64,000 nucleotides of DNA from contig JAJECN010000022.1 in the NCBI GenBank assembly GCA_022821965.1, positions 1-64,000 of the forward strand, read 5' to 3'. This DNA comes from Candidatus Poribacteria bacterium. Lineage in GTDB: Bacteria; Poribacteria; WGA-4E; WGA-3G. The notes beneath the pieces were generated by a model. The model saw only the letters and a program-made list of their open reading frames with translations, searched no databases and was not told where the DNA came from. This document shows positions 26,574 to 35,186 of the stretch, in pieces. The position numbers and the translations under genes were made by a program. Position 1 is the first letter of the stretch; each line of letters starts with the position of its first letter.

Positions 26574-27284
26574 ATGCTTCTCATTCCGCTTAGCCTACTG
26601 TTCCACCTTTCTGAACCCGATATATCCAATGAGAAACCCGTTTTACCTCCCGTCGCGACGTTTTCAATCGTCGGATACGATGCAGAAACCGGTGCGCTCG
26701 GAATTGCCGTACAATCCAAATTCTTCGCTGTCGGTTCGGTAGTGCCGTGGGCAGAAGCTGGTGTCGGTGCGATTGCAACTCAATCTTGGGCAAACACAAC
26801 ATACGGACCGAATGGATTGAAACTCCTCAAAAGCGGACTCTCCGCGGAACAGACTTTGGAACGTCTCGTCGCGGAAGATCCGGGGCGTGCCACCCGACAG
26901 GTCGGTATCGTAGATGCGAAAGGCAATATCGCTAACTATACAGGCGATGAATGCAACGAATGGGCTGGCGCAGTTTCAGGTAAACATTACACTGCGCAAG
27001 GCAACATTCTTGCTGGTGAAGATGTCGTCAAGGCAATGGGAAAAGCATTTGAGGAAACAGAAAGTGAATTGGCAGACAAATTGATGGCAGCACTTTTTGC
27101 TGGACAAGAGGCAGGGGGCGATACACGTGGACAACAATCCGCGGCTCTGCTCGTTGTTCAAGAGAATAGCGGTTACGGTGGTTTCAATGACCGGTATATC
27201 GACTTGCGGGTGGACGATGCCGAGAAACCGATCGAAGAACTTCAGCGGTTGTTGGAAATTCATAAGAAATTGGTGCCCCGATAG
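26574..27284 (+). CDS. DUF1028 family Ntn-hydrolase-like protein
   Basis: A 236-residue protein with a short hydrophobic N-terminus (LLIPLSLLFHL) that could be a signal peptide. The DUF1028 fold starts at ATFSIVGYDAETGALG, where the Thr-Phe-Ser is the position of the nucleophile in Ntn-type folds. It continues with AVQSKFFAVGSVVPWAEAG, ATQSWANTTYGP and QGNILAG. The enzymatic role of DUF1028 is not established, although an Ntn-hydrolase relation is known. It follows hisD at 30 bp and is likely co-transcribed. The start is only weakly supported by TGGAAAAC. Confidence 0.85.
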   Translation: MLLIPLSLLFHLSEPDISNEKPVLPPVATFSIVGYDAETGALGIAVQSKFFAVGSVVPWAEAGVGAIATQSWANTTYGPNGLKLLKSGLSAEQTLERLVAEDPGRATRQVGIVDAKGNIANYTGDECNEWAGAVSGKHYTAQGNILAGEDVVKAMGKAFEETESELADKLMAALFAGQEAGGDTRGQQSAALLVVQENSGYGGFNDRYIDLRVDDAEKPIEELQRLLEIHKKLVPR

Positions 27285-27311
27285 AAGGAAACAGTTTCAG
27301 GTTAGTTTGTA

Positions 27312-27749
27312 TCAATCATCTAACACAAGTGGGGATCGTTTAAAACGGGCGCGAATCTGATTCGCTGCCGATAATATCGCTGGCAACCGAATAAGCCGCC
27401 GTTCTAACCGCCGCTTACCGGGAAAATCACTGATAACCAGTCCCGTTAAAATTGTCAAAACACCTTGCCCTGGTATACCAGGCACAGACAGCAGTATCCC
27501 TACAATAACAAGCAGCCCTCCGAATATATTTTTCAGGCAAGATAAACAGATGCGAAAAATAGGGTTCTTGATCCGGCGGATCCGTTCTTTTGTTTTAAAA
27601 TAGTCTGAGGGCAAGGAAGCAAGTAATATTGTGCAACCAACGATGCTTGCGATGAAACTCACCACAGAGAAGATGACGAGTAAAATCCAATGTTCCACAA
27701 CCCAGCCGCTGAGCGTCCGCCAGTAAACTTTTAGGTCAATAAACGACAA
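27312..27749 (-). CDS. Small PGPGW-like integral membrane protein
   Basis: A 145-residue protein beginning at TTG with TTAGGAG seven nt upstream. Two hydrophobic segments (about 19-45 and 73-105) flank a basic cytoplasmic loop. The second contains VPGIPGQGVLTILTGLVI, which resembles the PGPGW family of putative transmembrane proteins, followed by a basic DFPGKRRLERRL tail. The function of the family is unknown. It starts 18 bp after the SDR gene stop on the same strand, so the pair is probably one transcript. Confidence 0.7.
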   Translation of the reverse strand: MSFIDLKVYWRTLSGWVVEHWILLVIFSVVSFIASIVGCTILLASLPSDYFKTKERIRRIKNPIFRICLSCLKNIFGGLLVIVGILLSVPGIPGQGVLTILTGLVISDFPGKRRLERRLIRLPAILSAANQIRARFKRSPLVLDD

Positions 27750-27767
27750 GAGAGTTCTCCTAACACA

Positions 27768-28541
27768 TTAGCGACGCGAAACGGCTCCCCCGTCAATCGT
27801 CATAATATCGCCACTAATATAGGCGGCTTCATCGGATGCGAGGAACAATACTGCGCCAATATAGTCCCATACTGTCGCACCGCGTTCAAGTGGAGGTGCG
27901 TCCGGTGAAACAGGGGGTAAATCGGGTAAGGAGTCATCTTCAGGAAGGTTCCGAGAAGCATTCATACCGGTTGGTGCACCGCCCCCCGGTGCTACCGCAT
28001 TCACAGTGATACCGTGTGGACGAAGCTCCAGAGCGAGACTGCGCGTGAGTCTATTCAGAGCCGCTTTGCTGACACAATAACTGAGAACGCCAACGTGTGA
28101 TTCTTCGGCATAAATAGATGAGTTGTTAATAATGCGTCCCTGTATTCCGTGTTCTATCATCACTTTAGCGACTGCTTGTGCACATAGCAAACATCCCTTC
28201 ACATTAACGCCCATCACCCTGTCAAATTGCTCTGGCGTTACCTCAAACAAAGGCTGTCCACCGAGAATCCCGGCATTATTGAACAGAATATCAATTCGTT
28301 TAAAGGTCTCTACTGCTGCATCTACAGCGTCCTGAACCTGTTCAGGCACGGTGACATCCAAAGACACAGCGATAGCCTTTCCACCTTCGGCGCGTACTTC
28401 CGCAGCGACAGCCTCTGCACTCCGGCCACCAGCAACAACGACCGATGCCCCTTCACGCGCGAATGCCAAACACGCGGCTCTACCGATACCTAAAGGTCCG
28501 CCTCCGCCTGTCACAAATGCGACCTTATTCTCAAAACGCAT
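27768..28541 (-). CDS. Short-chain dehydrogenase/reductase
   Basis: A 257-residue NAD(P)-dependent oxidoreductase with a strong AGGAGGG before the ATG. The cofactor loop TGGGGPLGIG covers residues 11-20, NNAG follows at 88-91, and the catalytic Ser141/142, Tyr155 and Lys159 are present (YCVSK). The NAVAPGGG segment and MTIDGG tail match classical SDRs. The loop carries an unusual GGGGPL insertion compared with TGxxxGIG. The substrate is unknown. It is followed by the PGPGW-like gene. Confidence 0.9.
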   Translation of the reverse strand: MRFENKVAFVTGGGGPLGIGRAACLAFAREGASVVVAGGRSAEAVAAEVRAEGGKAIAVSLDVTVPEQVQDAVDAAVETFKRIDILFNNAGILGGQPLFEVTPEQFDRVMGVNVKGCLLCAQAVAKVMIEHGIQGRIINNSSIYAEESHVGVLSYCVSKAALNRLTRSLALELRPHGITVNAVAPGGGAPTGMNASRNLPEDDSLPDLPPVSPDAPPLERGATVWDYIGAVLFLASDEAAYISGDIMTIDGGAVSRR

Positions 28542-28680
28542 CTAACCCTCCTGTACACAGTTCTTGTTCTTTGTTCCTCTGCGTTACACTATTTTACCAT
28601 AACACCCTTTAATTTGGCAAGGTTTTACCCGATTTTGGGCAGGAATAATACGTTTCTACAACATAGTCACCAATTTTAAC

Positions 28681-28710
28681 TTGACAAACTTTTGTAAAAC
28701 CTACTATTAT
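28681..28710 (+). promoter_or_regulatory. Strong sigma-70-type promoter
   Basis: A perfect TTGACA and TATTAT are separated by 18 nt, about 76 bp before the PQQ-like propeller gene. Confidence 0.65.
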
Positions 28711-28786
28711 AGTCAATAAGGTAAGGTAAGACGCTGAAATTTAGACATAGTTTCGCGTTTCATCAAGGAAAAAGGAAATCTCATAT

Positions 28787-30325
28787 ATGGAACGTCCCGA
28801 AAAACCAATTCGTTGGTGGCCCCTTTTTATTGTCATCACTCTCGCTCTCTTAGGCACTATAGCGACCTGGATCTCGGACGCAGGTCATCGTCAAGATAAA
28901 ATTCTCCTGACATCCGTGATCGTCATTGTCACGATCGTTTTGAGTTTACTATGGCTGTTATTCTTCTCCGAATTGAGATGGCATGTTAAACTGATTGCCC
29001 TCGCTGTGATGGGGTTGGGCGTTTTTCTCGGTACCAATCTATACCAATTCAAAGGATTTAATGGCGACCTCATGCCGGTTTTTGAAAGGCGTTGGCAGGA
29101 AAAACAAACTACTTTTCGGATGGTCTCTGGAAACATCCCAAATCCTCAAATGTCCATAATGGACTATTCACAATTTCTTGGACCGAATCGAAATGGGGTC
29201 GTGACCAATATTAAGCTAAACCTTGATTGGGAAACCCATCCACCTGAACTCGTATGGCGGCAACCTGTTGGTGCCGGTTGGTCAGGATTCGCAATTGCTG
29301 GGAATTCGGCAATCACACAAGAACAGGAAGGCGATTGGGAAAAAGTCGTGTGTTACGATTTGTACACCGGTAAGATAAAGTGGAGCCACAGAGATCAGGC
29401 GAGATACAATACCTCCCCTGCGGGTCTTGGACCACGAGCAACACCAACGATTTCAATGAACAGAGTTTATACCGTTGGTTCAACAGGGATTCTCAACTGC
29501 TTGGACTTTGAGACGGGGGAACAACTCTGGAGCACCAATATCTTTGAAGAGCATAAGGCAAAAATGCCGCCTTGGGGCGTAAGTATTTCTCCGCTTGTTT
29601 TGGGTGAATTGGTTATTGTCAGTGCTGGCGGCGCGGTTGCCTACCACAGAGAGACGGGTGAAATTGTTTGGACAGGATATAGGGTCCAGAGTGGCTATAG
29701 CTCACCATTTCTGACAACCTTGGCAGGTGCTGCGCAAATTGTGATTTTTAACCAAGGGTTAGTCACGGCGCATGACCCGTCGAGCGGAGAACTCTTGTGG
29801 AAACAACCGTGGCCCATCGTAGAATGTGTCGCACAACCCGTGCCGCTTCCAAATGACAAACTGCTTGTCTCAACAGGCTACGGTGTCGGTGCGAAACTAT
29901 TTCAAATTTCCCGTAACCCTACAGACGAATTCAACGTTTCGCTTATATGGGAAACGATCTCGTTTAAAGCCAAATTCACTAACATTATTCATCACAACGG
30001 CTATCTGTATGGACTTGATGACGGAATTTTCGCCTGTGTAAATCCGGCTGACGGGACACGCCAATGGAAACGGGGCAGGTATGGGCACGGGCAAACTTTA
30101 TTAATCTCGGATGTCCTGCTCGTGCTGACGGAATCTGGTGAAATCGTCCTTGTAGAACCCGATCCAGAGAACCATATAGAGCATGCACGTTTTGAGGCAC
30201 TAAAAGGGAGGACATGGAACACCCCAGCAATCGTTGGTTCCTACCTCCTCGTCCGAAATGACCAAGAAGCAGCGTGCTATCAACTACCAGTTATCAGCAC
30301 GAATGCCGATTTCAACATAAAGTAG
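28787..30325 (+). CDS. PQQ-like beta-propeller protein with N-terminal membrane domain
   Basis: A 512-residue protein. Three hydrophobic segments (about 10-27, 37-60 and 67-86) anchor it in the inner membrane. From residue 125 the sequence has the PQQ-like/outer-membrane-assembly propeller style: FLGPNRNGV, then repeated blades such as YDLYTGKIKWSH, LDFETGEQLWS and HDPSSGELLWK. These blades end in Gly-x-x-x-Trp, as in BamB and quinoprotein dehydrogenases. No dehydrogenase active-site residues were recognised, so a scaffold role is more likely than catalysis. A good promoter lies upstream. The beta-lactamase-like gene follows 86 bp later. Confidence 0.82.
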   Translation: MERPEKPIRWWPLFIVITLALLGTIATWISDAGHRQDKILLTSVIVIVTIVLSLLWLLFFSELRWHVKLIALAVMGLGVFLGTNLYQFKGFNGDLMPVFERRWQEKQTTFRMVSGNIPNPQMSIMDYSQFLGPNRNGVVTNIKLNLDWETHPPELVWRQPVGAGWSGFAIAGNSAITQEQEGDWEKVVCYDLYTGKIKWSHRDQARYNTSPAGLGPRATPTISMNRVYTVGSTGILNCLDFETGEQLWSTNIFEEHKAKMPPWGVSISPLVLGELVIVSAGGAVAYHRETGEIVWTGYRVQSGYSSPFLTTLAGAAQIVIFNQGLVTAHDPSSGELLWKQPWPIVECVAQPVPLPNDKLLVSTGYGVGAKLFQISRNPTDEFNVSLIWETISFKAKFTNIIHHNGYLYGLDDGIFACVNPADGTRQWKRGRYGHGQTLLISDVLLVLTESGEIVLVEPDPENHIEHARFEALKGRTWNTPAIVGSYLLVRNDQEAACYQLPVISTNADFNIK

Positions 30326-30411
30326 CTCTTACCACCGACAAATCCTTGCATTAATAACGCAATCCTCATATCGGTTGAGAGGAAAAGAATAAGAAAGGAA
30401 AAAACAGTAGA

Positions 30412-31347
30412 ATGCTCAGAGATATACGAAAGTCAGCTTTATTTTTATTCTGTTGTAGCATTACACTACTGTTTCCGGAATTTACGGCGTTAGCGGAAAA
30501 ATATTGGAACATACCGGGTAAATTTCAAGGTACAATTGATTCCCCTTTGGAAGCCAGTTTTGAACTCTACATCAAACACCGGCGGAATCGCCGGATATTG
30601 TCATCAACCGACCGGACGAGTTTCGTCGTCTACGACATTTCCAAAAATAAAAAATTAGTGTCGATCAACGAAGATCAGCAAATGATGGCGGCCTCGCTCA
30701 TCAAAAACTTTGTTATGCTCGCTTATTTTCACGAAGTCAGATATGGGCGGCAAGCACATACTGCTGTTAATAAGGGGCACCTCAGAGCAATGATTCAGTG
30801 GAGTTCAAACCCATCCACCAACTACTTTATTCGGTTACTTGGTGGACCGGCACGAGTAGATAAGATATTACGCGCTAATTATCCGTATTTTAAGCAGACC
30901 CGGATTGTTGAACAGATACCTCGAGGTGGACGCACCTATCGAAATATGACATCCGCCCGCGATCTCAGCACGTTCTTTTTGCACTTATGGCACGGGAGGC
31001 TCCCCCATTCCGAAAAAATGAAGTGGTACTTCAAACTCAAAAACGGAGATTATATCTTTAAGAAGACCTACATCCCTTCATCTGTGGCGGTTTACAACAA
31101 AACCGGCACCGTCTATGGATTAGTAGGAGACGGGGGTATATTGGTTCTTAAGGATCCACAAGGCAAACCAAGGCCCTATGTTTTTATCGGCATGATGGAG
31201 GACAGAACCAAAACAAACCGCAGAAATCGGTGGCAGTCCTTCGCCAATTGGAGGGATCGACGCACCTATATCCTGCGGCGACTCTCGGAACGTGCCTACA
31301 AGTACATTTACGAAAATCATTATGGCGGTAGACTCGCCCGCCGTTAA
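30412..31347 (+). CDS. Class A beta-lactamase-like serine hydrolase, exported
   Basis: A 311-residue protein with a signal peptide (ALFLFCCSITLLF, likely cleaved near residue 28). The penicillin-recognising fold is shown by its three boxes: S95-L-I-K98, S-S-N at 131-133 and the K-T-G triad near residue 230 (YNKTGTV). A Glu166-type deacylating residue was not identified, so it may be a low-activity transpeptidase relative rather than a true resistance enzyme. It acts in the periplasm. AAAGGAAAA precedes the start. The downstream gene begins 19 bp later, so an operon is plausible. Confidence 0.8.
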   Translation: MLRDIRKSALFLFCCSITLLFPEFTALAEKYWNIPGKFQGTIDSPLEASFELYIKHRRNRRILSSTDRTSFVVYDISKNKKLVSINEDQQMMAASLIKNFVMLAYFHEVRYGRQAHTAVNKGHLRAMIQWSSNPSTNYFIRLLGGPARVDKILRANYPYFKQTRIVEQIPRGGRTYRNMTSARDLSTFFLHLWHGRLPHSEKMKWYFKLKNGDYIFKKTYIPSSVAVYNKTGTVYGLVGDGGILVLKDPQGKPRPYVFIGMMEDRTKTNRRNRWQSFANWRDRRTYILRRLSERAYKYIYENHYGGRLARR

Positions 31348-31366
31348 TTGTTGTAAGGGAATTTCT

Positions 31367-32020
31367 ATGCGCATCGTTGACATCGGCAGACGCATTGAAC
31401 TCATACCAATTGACCCACACTTCCACGACATCACTATTGGACTCTACCGACAACAAATTACCGATCCAAATCTTGGAAAAGCCTTCCCTGCTTTCTTAGT
31501 GCATACCTATAGTCAGATTCCAGGTGCCACTGAAAGAATTGGAGAAGTTATACAATCAATGCAAATACTTGGGGGTATGCTGAAAACCTCCGAAGGTTTG
31601 CTCTATTTTCCTTGTAAAGATGCCCACGAAGCAGCGTGTCGTCGTGTCTTCTTGGAAGCATGTAAACTAGCGTCAAACACCCAAACCGAAGCACGTCCGT
31701 TAAATATACTTGATAGAAAATCACAACTTACCATCACAGTGGATTCGATCGGATCCGGTATCTATCGGGTTACAGCAAATGGTGAAGGAAGAGGTGCAGC
31801 ACGGCGAATTTCTGCGATTGCAGGGGGCTTGATGAAATTGGGTGAAATGGAGGGCATCGAAGCTGATAATAAAGATACAGTTGGTTTTGCTTGTGGACAC
31901 TCCCATGACGCACTTGTTGGGCTGTTACTGATTCGCGCGCCGAACGTCAGAGTTGTCCTCAGAGAAGAAGAGATGGGTGCTGCACGTGGCACGCTCTCTG
32001 CTCCAAGCCAACAAACATAA
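31367..32020 (+). CDS. Conserved-looking hypothetical protein next to a corrinoid-type methyltransferase
   Basis: A 217-residue soluble protein from the ATG at 31367, with GTAAGGGA upstream. I do not recognise the family. It opens with RIVDIGRRIELIPIDPHFHD, which has a His-rich edge. The middle contains GGMLKTSEGLLYFPC and the C-terminal third contains ACGHSHDALVGLLLIRAPN, so two cysteines and several histidines could bind a metal. It lacks a signal peptide. It ends 12 bp before the UroD-family gene and is almost certainly in the same operon, which suggests a linked function in methyl or corrinoid metabolism. Confidence 0.6.
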   Translation: MRIVDIGRRIELIPIDPHFHDITIGLYRQQITDPNLGKAFPAFLVHTYSQIPGATERIGEVIQSMQILGGMLKTSEGLLYFPCKDAHEAACRRVFLEACKLASNTQTEARPLNILDRKSQLTITVDSIGSGIYRVTANGEGRGAARRISAIAGGLMKLGEMEGIEADNKDTVGFACGHSHDALVGLLLIRAPNVRVVLREEEMGAARGTLSAPSQQT

Positions 32021-32032
32021 AGGAAATCGAAG

Positions 32033-33055
32033 ATGCAAAAGTCAATGACGAGTCGTGAACGCGTACTCGCCGCGCTCCGCAAGGAACAGACCGACCGAAC
32101 ACCGGTCTGTAATCCCACCTCTGTTGCGACTGTTGAACTGATGGATCTGGTTGATGCCCCTTTCCCACAAGCAAATCGAGAACCGGAACTCATGGCACGC
32201 CTCGCCGCTACCGGATATACTGAACTCGGATTTGATACCATCATGCCCGTTTTCACAATTATCCAAGAATCGAGTGCCCTCGGTTGTAAGATTCAGTGGG
32301 AACAGAAGGACAACTGGCCGACCGTTAGAATGCGAGAACCGATCTGGGAAGACGTTGACGATATCGTTATACCGAAAGATTTTTTGACCCATCCGGACAC
32401 GCAGTGTGTACTCGAAGCAATTAAAATCCTGAAAAAAGAATACGGTGATGAAGTCGTTATCATCGGGAAAACAATGGGACCTTGGTCGCTCGGCTACCAC
32501 TGCTTCGGCGTTGAACCTTTTTTGCTGCTCTCACTTGACGATCCCGGTAAAACAAAACTCGCTCTTGATCGGATGAAGGAGGCAACTGTTGAATTCGGCG
32601 TCGCACAAATTGAGGCAGGTGCCGATGCTCTTACGCTTCCAGACCACGCTACCGGCGACCTCGTTAGTGGCGAATACTACCAACGTTATCTACGAGACCT
32701 ACACATCGAATTTGTTGAGCGTATCCCCATTCCCTTAATACTGCATATCTGTGGTCGCACTGTTGACCGAATGGAATACATCGCACAAACCGGCATGGCT
32801 GCGTTCCATTACGACTCTAAAAACGAACCTCAGGAATCTATAGACATCATCCGAGATCGCATTGCTCTCATTGGAAACATCAATAACCCTGAAACGCTCT
32901 TTTCCAAAGAACCGGAAGACGTTAAAGCAGAGGTCGTAAAAAACCTTGATGCCGGGGTACCACTGATCGGACCGGAATGCGCGATCCCCCTTCAGACGAC
33001 AATCGAAAACCTACAAGCAATTCCGAAAGCAGTGCAAGAATGGCACCGGGCGTGA
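32033..33055 (+). CDS. Uroporphyrinogen decarboxylase-family protein, methylcobamide methyltransferase-like
   Basis: A 340-residue protein with AAAGGAAAT before the ATG. It has the TIM-barrel UroD fold beginning with MTSRERVLAALRKEQTDRTP. Instead of the porphyrin-binding arginines of HemE it carries the zinc-site pattern of the MtaA/MtbA branch: His237-x-Cys239 in LHICGRT and a later Cys in GPECAIP (about residue 316). MtaA-like enzymes move methyl groups from corrinoid proteins to a thiol. Which thiol or donor is used here is unknown. It follows an unrecognised gene and is followed by the dockerin-thioredoxin pair. Confidence 0.8.
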   Translation: MQKSMTSRERVLAALRKEQTDRTPVCNPTSVATVELMDLVDAPFPQANREPELMARLAATGYTELGFDTIMPVFTIIQESSALGCKIQWEQKDNWPTVRMREPIWEDVDDIVIPKDFLTHPDTQCVLEAIKILKKEYGDEVVIIGKTMGPWSLGYHCFGVEPFLLLSLDDPGKTKLALDRMKEATVEFGVAQIEAGADALTLPDHATGDLVSGEYYQRYLRDLHIEFVERIPIPLILHICGRTVDRMEYIAQTGMAAFHYDSKNEPQESIDIIRDRIALIGNINNPETLFSKEPEDVKAEVVKNLDAGVPLIGPECAIPLQTTIENLQAIPKAVQEWHRA

Positions 33056-33081
33056 GTATAAACCGCCTCCGGAGCAAATAT

Positions 33082-33690
33082 ATGAAAAAAATCGTAGCTT
33101 TACTGCTAATCACAAGTTTAATGCTGATAGGTTTGAGCGCAGGTCGCGCACAGGACGCAGATTTTGATGCTTTGACGGCATCCGATGTTAATGTTGATGG
33201 CATTGTAAATATCCTCGATTTGACGCTTATCGCTACGCACTTCGGTGAAACGCCTACCGAAGACCAGACCTCAAATCCAGATGTTAACGGCGATGGCGTT
33301 GTGAATATCCTTGATTTGACACTCGTCGCCAGCCATTTCGGCAAAAAATCGGGAATTCCCTTTGAAGTCACAGATGCAACTTTTGACGACATCGTTCTGG
33401 GTTCTGAACTCCCCATTGTCGTAGAATTTAAAGACGATACCTGACCGTTTTGTATACTGATGAGACCGGTGGTCGCAGAAGTGGCATTAGAATATCGAGA
33501 AACATTCAGTTTCGTTAAGTTGGACGTGAACACCCAGCGGGAAAAGACCTTGGAATATCGTATCCGTGGAACACCGACCTATATTGTATTCAAAGATGGA
33601 GAGATTGTAGGAGGGTTTGTTGGCGCAATGCCTAAGGCTGAATTGGTGCAACGAATCCTCGGGATCTTGGAGATTGAGGACCCTGAATAA
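33082..33690 (+). CDS. Predicted selenoprotein: signal peptide, dockerin repeats and thioredoxin with UxxC (in-frame TGA)
   Basis: Read through TGA at 33442-33444 the gene encodes 202 residues. Residues 1-23 are a signal peptide (KKIVALLLITSLMLIG). Two dockerin-type calcium-binding repeats follow (DVNVDGIVNILDLTL and DVNGDGVVNILDLTL). Then comes a complete thioredoxin fold: VVEFKDDT, the TGA, PFC, MRPVVAEVALEY, VKLDVNT and the cis-Pro loop GTPTYIVF. The TGA falls exactly at the first cysteine of CxxC (U121-P-F-C124). Codons on both sides are in one frame and the second half is not degenerate. A CGGAG site precedes the ATG. It is probably exported. The alternative, a pseudogene stopped at TGA, is unlikely because the neighbour has the same stop in the same place. 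Confidence 0.8.
33461..33477 (+). promoter_or_regulatory. Candidate bacterial SECIS stem-loop, first gene
   Basis: Starting 17 nt after the TGA, UG-A-GACC pairs with GGUC-G-CA around a GGU loop (six base pairs and one A-G mismatch). The apical G lies 24 nt after the TGA, inside the 16-37 nt range accepted for bacterial selenocysteine insertion elements. The sequence is also coding. Confidence 0.6.
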
Positions 33691-33749
33691 CTTGTGCGGA
33701 AAATAGAAATTGATTCGTTGCGAACCACTTTGATAAAAGGAAGAAACAG

Positions 33750-35165
33750 ATGAAAAGATTGATTTGTTTGCTGCTAATATTAAGTTTAGCACTGCTCGTT
33801 TCAACGGTGAGTTACGCCGAAGATACGGATACTGATATCCTAAGGGCAGCCGATGTCAATACGGACGGTGTGATAAACATCCTTGATCTGACCCTCGTCG
33901 CTTCTCATTTCGGCGAGACCCCTGCCAAAGACCAGAGTCCAAATCCAGATGTCAATAGGGACGGCATCGTCAACATCCTTGACTTGACACTCGTCGCCAG
34001 CCATTTCGGCAAAACCGTTCCGCCCCCTATAGTATTTGTTAGCACCCCGTTGTTTCTTAGCGTGAATCCAGAAAGCACCTCGCAGCTTGACATGAACGAT
34101 ACGATCACGCTTACTTTTGATAATATACCTGAAGACGTTAAAGTGAACACAGGGGTGGCTATAGTTGAGGGCAAAACTGTGAAAATTACAGGTCCTTTCA
34201 CTCAAGGTCCCCTTGCTCTGACAATCACTTGGACGGGTGGTACCCAAACGCTCAACTATACTGTGCGTCCATCTGTGGCTTTTGTTAGCGTGGATCCAAG
34301 AGCTGACACCGAACTTACTGTGAACGACACCATTATTTTTACCTTTGATAACACGCCAGATGAGGTTACAGTAAGTACAGGTGTCGCTACAGTGGAAGGC
34401 AAAACCGTGAAAATCACAGGTCCCTTTACTCCGGGTCCGCTTAACTTGACAATCACATGGAATGATGGGAGTCTAACATTTACTTACACTGTTGCCAAAC
34501 CAGATATCGATGCCCCCGATATTACCAGCGGAACCGTCAGCGATGGGGACAAAGATGTTGACCCTAAAGCGATTAACAGTGATGCGAGGATTGAAATTGA
34601 GTTCAGCGAAGAGGTAAGCGGTAACATCGCACTGCAAACCGCAGCAGGCGTTGACATCGGTTGGCTTGGCAGCGTTGAAGGTAATAAAGGGATCCTCGAA
34701 CTGGTGAAAGGGAAAGAACTTGGGAACGAGACAACTTACGTAACTTACGTAATTGTAGGGAAAGTTGCAGACGCTGCTGGCAATGAAACGGATATCCGTA
34801 TTACTTTTACCACCGACATCACATACGATGGCATTCCAATTGAAGTTAGCGACAAGACATTTGACACCGTTGTGCTCAAGTCTGATGTTCCCATCGTGGT
34901 TGAGTTTTATACGGATTGGTGACCATCCTGTAAAAGAATGGCGCCAGTTGTCGCCGACATTGCCTTAGACGAAAAGGACACATTTGTCGTTGCGAGGTTG
35001 AACAATGATGAGAATGGAGAAACAATCCGAAAATATCTGGTCAGAGGACAACCTATTTATCTTGTATTCCAAGATGGAAAGATAGTTGGACGTTTCGGAG
35101 GCGCGATGCCGAAAGACCAGTTTGTCCAGAAGATCCTGAGTGCTCTAAATATTGAAGGAAATTAA
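33750..35165 (+). CDS. Predicted selenoprotein: dockerin, Ig-like domains and thioredoxin with UxxC (in-frame TGA)
   Basis: Read through TGA at 34920-34922 it encodes 471 residues, starting after AAAGGAAG. A signal peptide (1-22) and two dockerin repeats (about 34-56 and 66-87) come first. Two near-identical Ig-like domains follow (about 92-170 and 172-249, each with EGKTVKITGPFT), then a third, SbsA-like Ig domain (253-358). The C-terminal thioredoxin has VVEFYTDW, TGA, PSCKRMAPVVADIALDE and cis-Pro GQPIYLVF. The active site reads W-U391-P-S-C394 against W-C-G-P-C in standard thioredoxin. It is an exported modular version of the preceding gene, about 60 bp away. Both contain the same rare recoding site. 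Confidence 0.82.
34940..34955 (+). promoter_or_regulatory. Candidate bacterial SECIS stem-loop, second gene
   Basis: GGCG pairs with CGCC starting 18 nt after the TGA. A further C-G pair closes a CAGUU loop and leaves one bulged U. The apical G lies 25 nt after the TGA, matching the position in the first gene although the stem sequence differs. Confidence 0.55.
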
Positions 35166-35186
35166 GGGAAGCGAGGATACTAGAAG

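Noticed and set aside
30270-30325. MITE arm at the 3' end of the PQQ-like gene
   Set aside because: ACCAGTTATCAG is present, but only about a dozen bases match, so it could be chance in coding sequence.
33442-34922. TGA read as tryptophan throughout (altered genetic code)
   Set aside because: Many ordinary genes in the window end at TGA with other genes starting at once, for example hicB, so TGA is a normal stop outside these two sites.
33082-35165. Both dockerin-thioredoxin genes as pseudogenes broken by a stop codon
   Set aside because: Each TGA is at the same active-site codon, both downstream halves keep a perfect thioredoxin pattern, and no other frame damage is seen. Recoding explains the data better.
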